DNA of 64,000 nt. Source: Thamnaconus septentrionalis. Taxonomy: Eukaryota > Chordata > Actinopteri > Tetraodontiformes > Monacanthidae. The position numbers and the translations under genes were made by a program. Every line of letters begins with the position of its first letter. The first letter of the stretch is position 1. The stretch covers positions 16,033,466 to 16,097,465 of the forward strand of contig CM020514.1 of the NCBI GenBank assembly GCA_009823395.1, given 5' to 3'. The notes below the pieces were generated by a model. The model saw only the letters and a list, made by a program, of their open reading frames with translations. It ran no database searches and was not told the DNA's origin. Positions 61,740 to 64,000 of this stretch are shown piece by piece.

Positions 61740-64000
61740 GTATAATGTAGCCTTGGTTCATGCAGGCAACATCGGTATAGTGCTGCAAACAAGCATCGGG
61801 GCCGATGTACATCTGCTCTCCTGTACAATGAGGACGAGGACCTTCGGAAGTTGCTTTCATTAGCTGTACGTTCCACATGACAGTGAGAATTCATCAATTT
61901 CAGTGTCAACCTTTGTCTCTTTGGTGTTGTTTGCCAATTTCAGGTTTTAGTGATTGGCCGATGTGTGTTCTCAGGCTTTGGAGGTTGTATTGCCATCTCT
62001 GTATATGTGCTTCTATGTGAAGATGATGTTTTTTTCAAAACGGGGGCTGACGAGGCTTCGCTCCGTCGCAGCCGAGCCGCATCTTTTCTTGTGCAAACAG
62101 TCGGAAAACACAATCCAACTTTGGCTGTTCGAGGGTGCCATCACTCAAACGCAGAAATATAGAGCGTGTACGTTTGAGCAGAGAATTTAATGTTTTCCTG
62201 CGACAGCCTCGGCAACGACAGTGAGGCCAGGTGGTCAAGTGCGGCAGCCAAACTCTCACCGCCGTCGAGGCTCCAGGGTCAATATTGCAAACAGAGTATC
62301 GACTCCACCGCAAACAGATTTTTGATCCCGGCGCTCCGCTGCGATCCAAACATTTACTTTTACATTTTTACTTGAAGTTATTGCCTCAAAAAAGAGCAAA
62401 AGTAGGGCCTCTTTTCCACCCCCAACAGAATGTGGATGCAGCTGAACTCAACAAATGGCGGCTCAGTACATGACATGGTTAGCCTGGCGCGACAGACGGA
62501 GTGCTTCCCAAATCCTGCAGGATTTATCTCAGGTGCCCATCTGGTGAAGGGCCAACAGAAAGTCTCTGCGCAGGGGTGGGTGAAAAAACTCAGAGGAACC
62601 GCGGGTTTCTCAGCGCAACTTGAGGCTTTCCTGTTCACGAGTGCTTTCGGTTGTACAAACGTCAGCTGCCCTGCAGCGTTTAAACAAGATATTTCCGAAG
62701 CCGGTCAAGAGCGAAGGTGCTGCGAATCGACTCGTTAAGGAGGAAGGGTTGAACAACCAGGTGGCGACCGTCAAAAGAAATGGCTGTTTGTTCTGAGCGG
62801 CTAAATGAGAAGGAGCAGTGCGAAGTGACGGCAAAAGAAAAAAAAACGATCACAAAGGACACCAGAAAACTGACTGTCGACAGCACAAACAGGCCTCAGT
62901 GCTTCTGCAGTTCTGCTCAAAACATTCAGGGGGATGAGCACCATTCACAATGAGTGTTCGGAGGAGCAGATTCCAACTAAGAAGAAGAAGAACCAAGCTG
63001 AAGAAGAACCAAGCTGCTCTCAAAGGGCCACATCACCATAACAAACCAACACCAGTAGGTGCACCAATCACACCTTGCACACACATGCTGTTGGCTGCCT
63101 TTAAAGGGCAGTGGGTGGGCCCTCGTCATACTGAGCCAATCAAGTCCCTGTATGAGATCGGAGGGGTGGGAAGATCAAGGTGGCACCAATCAGACTGTGC
63201 AGGTGTGCTGGGAGCCGCCCAGTCATTGCAAAGCCACCAGTTCCAGCAGCCTTCAGCGCTGTTTTCATCAGCCTTTGAAATGAAAATGCTGCCCAGCCGT
63301 GATTAAAGCTACTCCCTACTACCTGCTTCCTCGCACCGCTTCCCTCCTGTTTGTGTGTCTGTTTTCTGCGCAGCTTGATGCAACCGGCTGTCTACCGTTA
63401 CAGGTTTGTGATGGGGAGGCAAACAAACATATTGAATTTTGGCAAACTGACTCTTTCAATACTTCTTCCAACACTTTGGTTTCATAAGAGTTGATCCGTG
63501 GTGTAATCTTTGGATTGTCAGCTTTTTTTTTTTTTTTTTTTAAATTATAGCGTTAGGTGGGGAAATAACACAGGGGCTCTGGTATGATGGAAGGTTTGAT
63601 TTTTGCTCTGAAACGAGAGGAAACGTGTGCCTTCAAATCTTCACACTTTGGTTTTTCAGGAGCCAGGGTGACAGTATTCAGCACTGAGAATAGAGACATA
63701 ATACCATTGTGTGAAATTAGATTTAGACCAATGCAATGTACTGAAAATGAATGATTTCCCAGGGGGGTTTGCACTAATCCACTCAAGTGCTACGGCACCT
63801 TGTCGTGCACTTCTTTAAACAAATCATATTTTTATCCCAGTTTAGGGTCACACTATTTACGCGTTGGGATTTTTTTTTCTTTTCTGGATGCCAAAACTAA
63901 TTCAAGTTGGCAGTACTTTGGAAAAAAAAAAAAGAAAACAACCATTATCGACTGTTCTGGCAGGGGAAAATTTACCTTCTAACCGGGCATCAATAATAAA
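61740..64000. other. Intergenic, no recognised gene
   Basis: No coding exon recognised. It includes a CCAAT-motif cluster (63064-63192), an AGAAGAAG-rich section at about 62980-63020 and a poly-T run at 63522-63540. The sequence continues beyond the window. Confidence 0.5.
63060..63195. other. CCAAT-motif cluster
   Basis: CCAATCA occurs at 63064-63070, 63136-63142 and 63186-63192. The flanks resemble the 25.0-25.5 kb cluster in places (GCACCAATCA, TTGGCTGCCTTT), so both may derive from one dispersed repeat. Confidence 0.35.

Overview
This is a piece of a vertebrate nuclear genome, almost certainly from a ray-finned (teleost) fish. The evidence is: intron/exon signals, single large exons of vertebrate-only gene families, dense microsatellites of every class, CpG-rich promoter patches, a degenerate Tc1-type DNA transposon, and short interspersed repeats of the kind common in teleosts. 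No prokaryotic, plasmid or phage features are present.

Three genes can be supported. (1) On the minus strand at about 2-5.5 kb lies a complete mir-17~92 microRNA cluster, in canonical order along the transcript: miR-17, miR-18a, miR-19a, miR-20a, miR-19b, miR-92a. The mature arms are recognisable base by base. A CpG-rich first exon, a consensus splice donor (5127-5132) and a consensus acceptor (3205-3206) predict a spliced host RNA (the mir17hg equivalent) whose second exon carries all six hairpins. Candidate polyadenylation signals sit near 2.0 kb. (2) On the plus strand, 8897-11320 encodes FASTKD5, an 807-residue mitochondrial RNA-processing protein, in one coding exon preceded by a predicted non-coding first exon. 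(3) On the minus strand, 36553-39132 encodes SLITRK5, an 859-residue neuronal leucine-rich-repeat synaptic adhesion protein, also in a single coding exon.

Layout: 1-2 kb, non-coding; 2-5.5 kb, mir-17~92 host; 5.6-7.7 kb, AT-rich spacer; 7.7-12.3 kb, fastkd5, divergent from the host gene; 12.3-36.5 kb, gene-free with several candidate conserved non-coding elements and interspersed repeats; 36.5-40.1 kb, slitrk5 and its likely promoter; 40.1-64 kb, gene-free DNA upstream of slitrk5, rich in microsatellites, G-runs and CpG-rich patches, with one dead Tc1 element at 60.15-61.74 kb.

The order and relative orientation slitrk5 then mir-17~92 match human 13q31 (SLITRK5 - MIR17HG - GPC5). Here the two loci are about 34 kb apart rather than megabases, and fastkd5 (on another chromosome in human) sits between them on the opposite strand. 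The three genes do not form one pathway: one is a proliferation-linked microRNA cluster, one a mitochondrial mRNA-processing factor, one a synaptic adhesion protein. The large non-coding flanks of slitrk5 look like the regulatory desert of a developmental gene.
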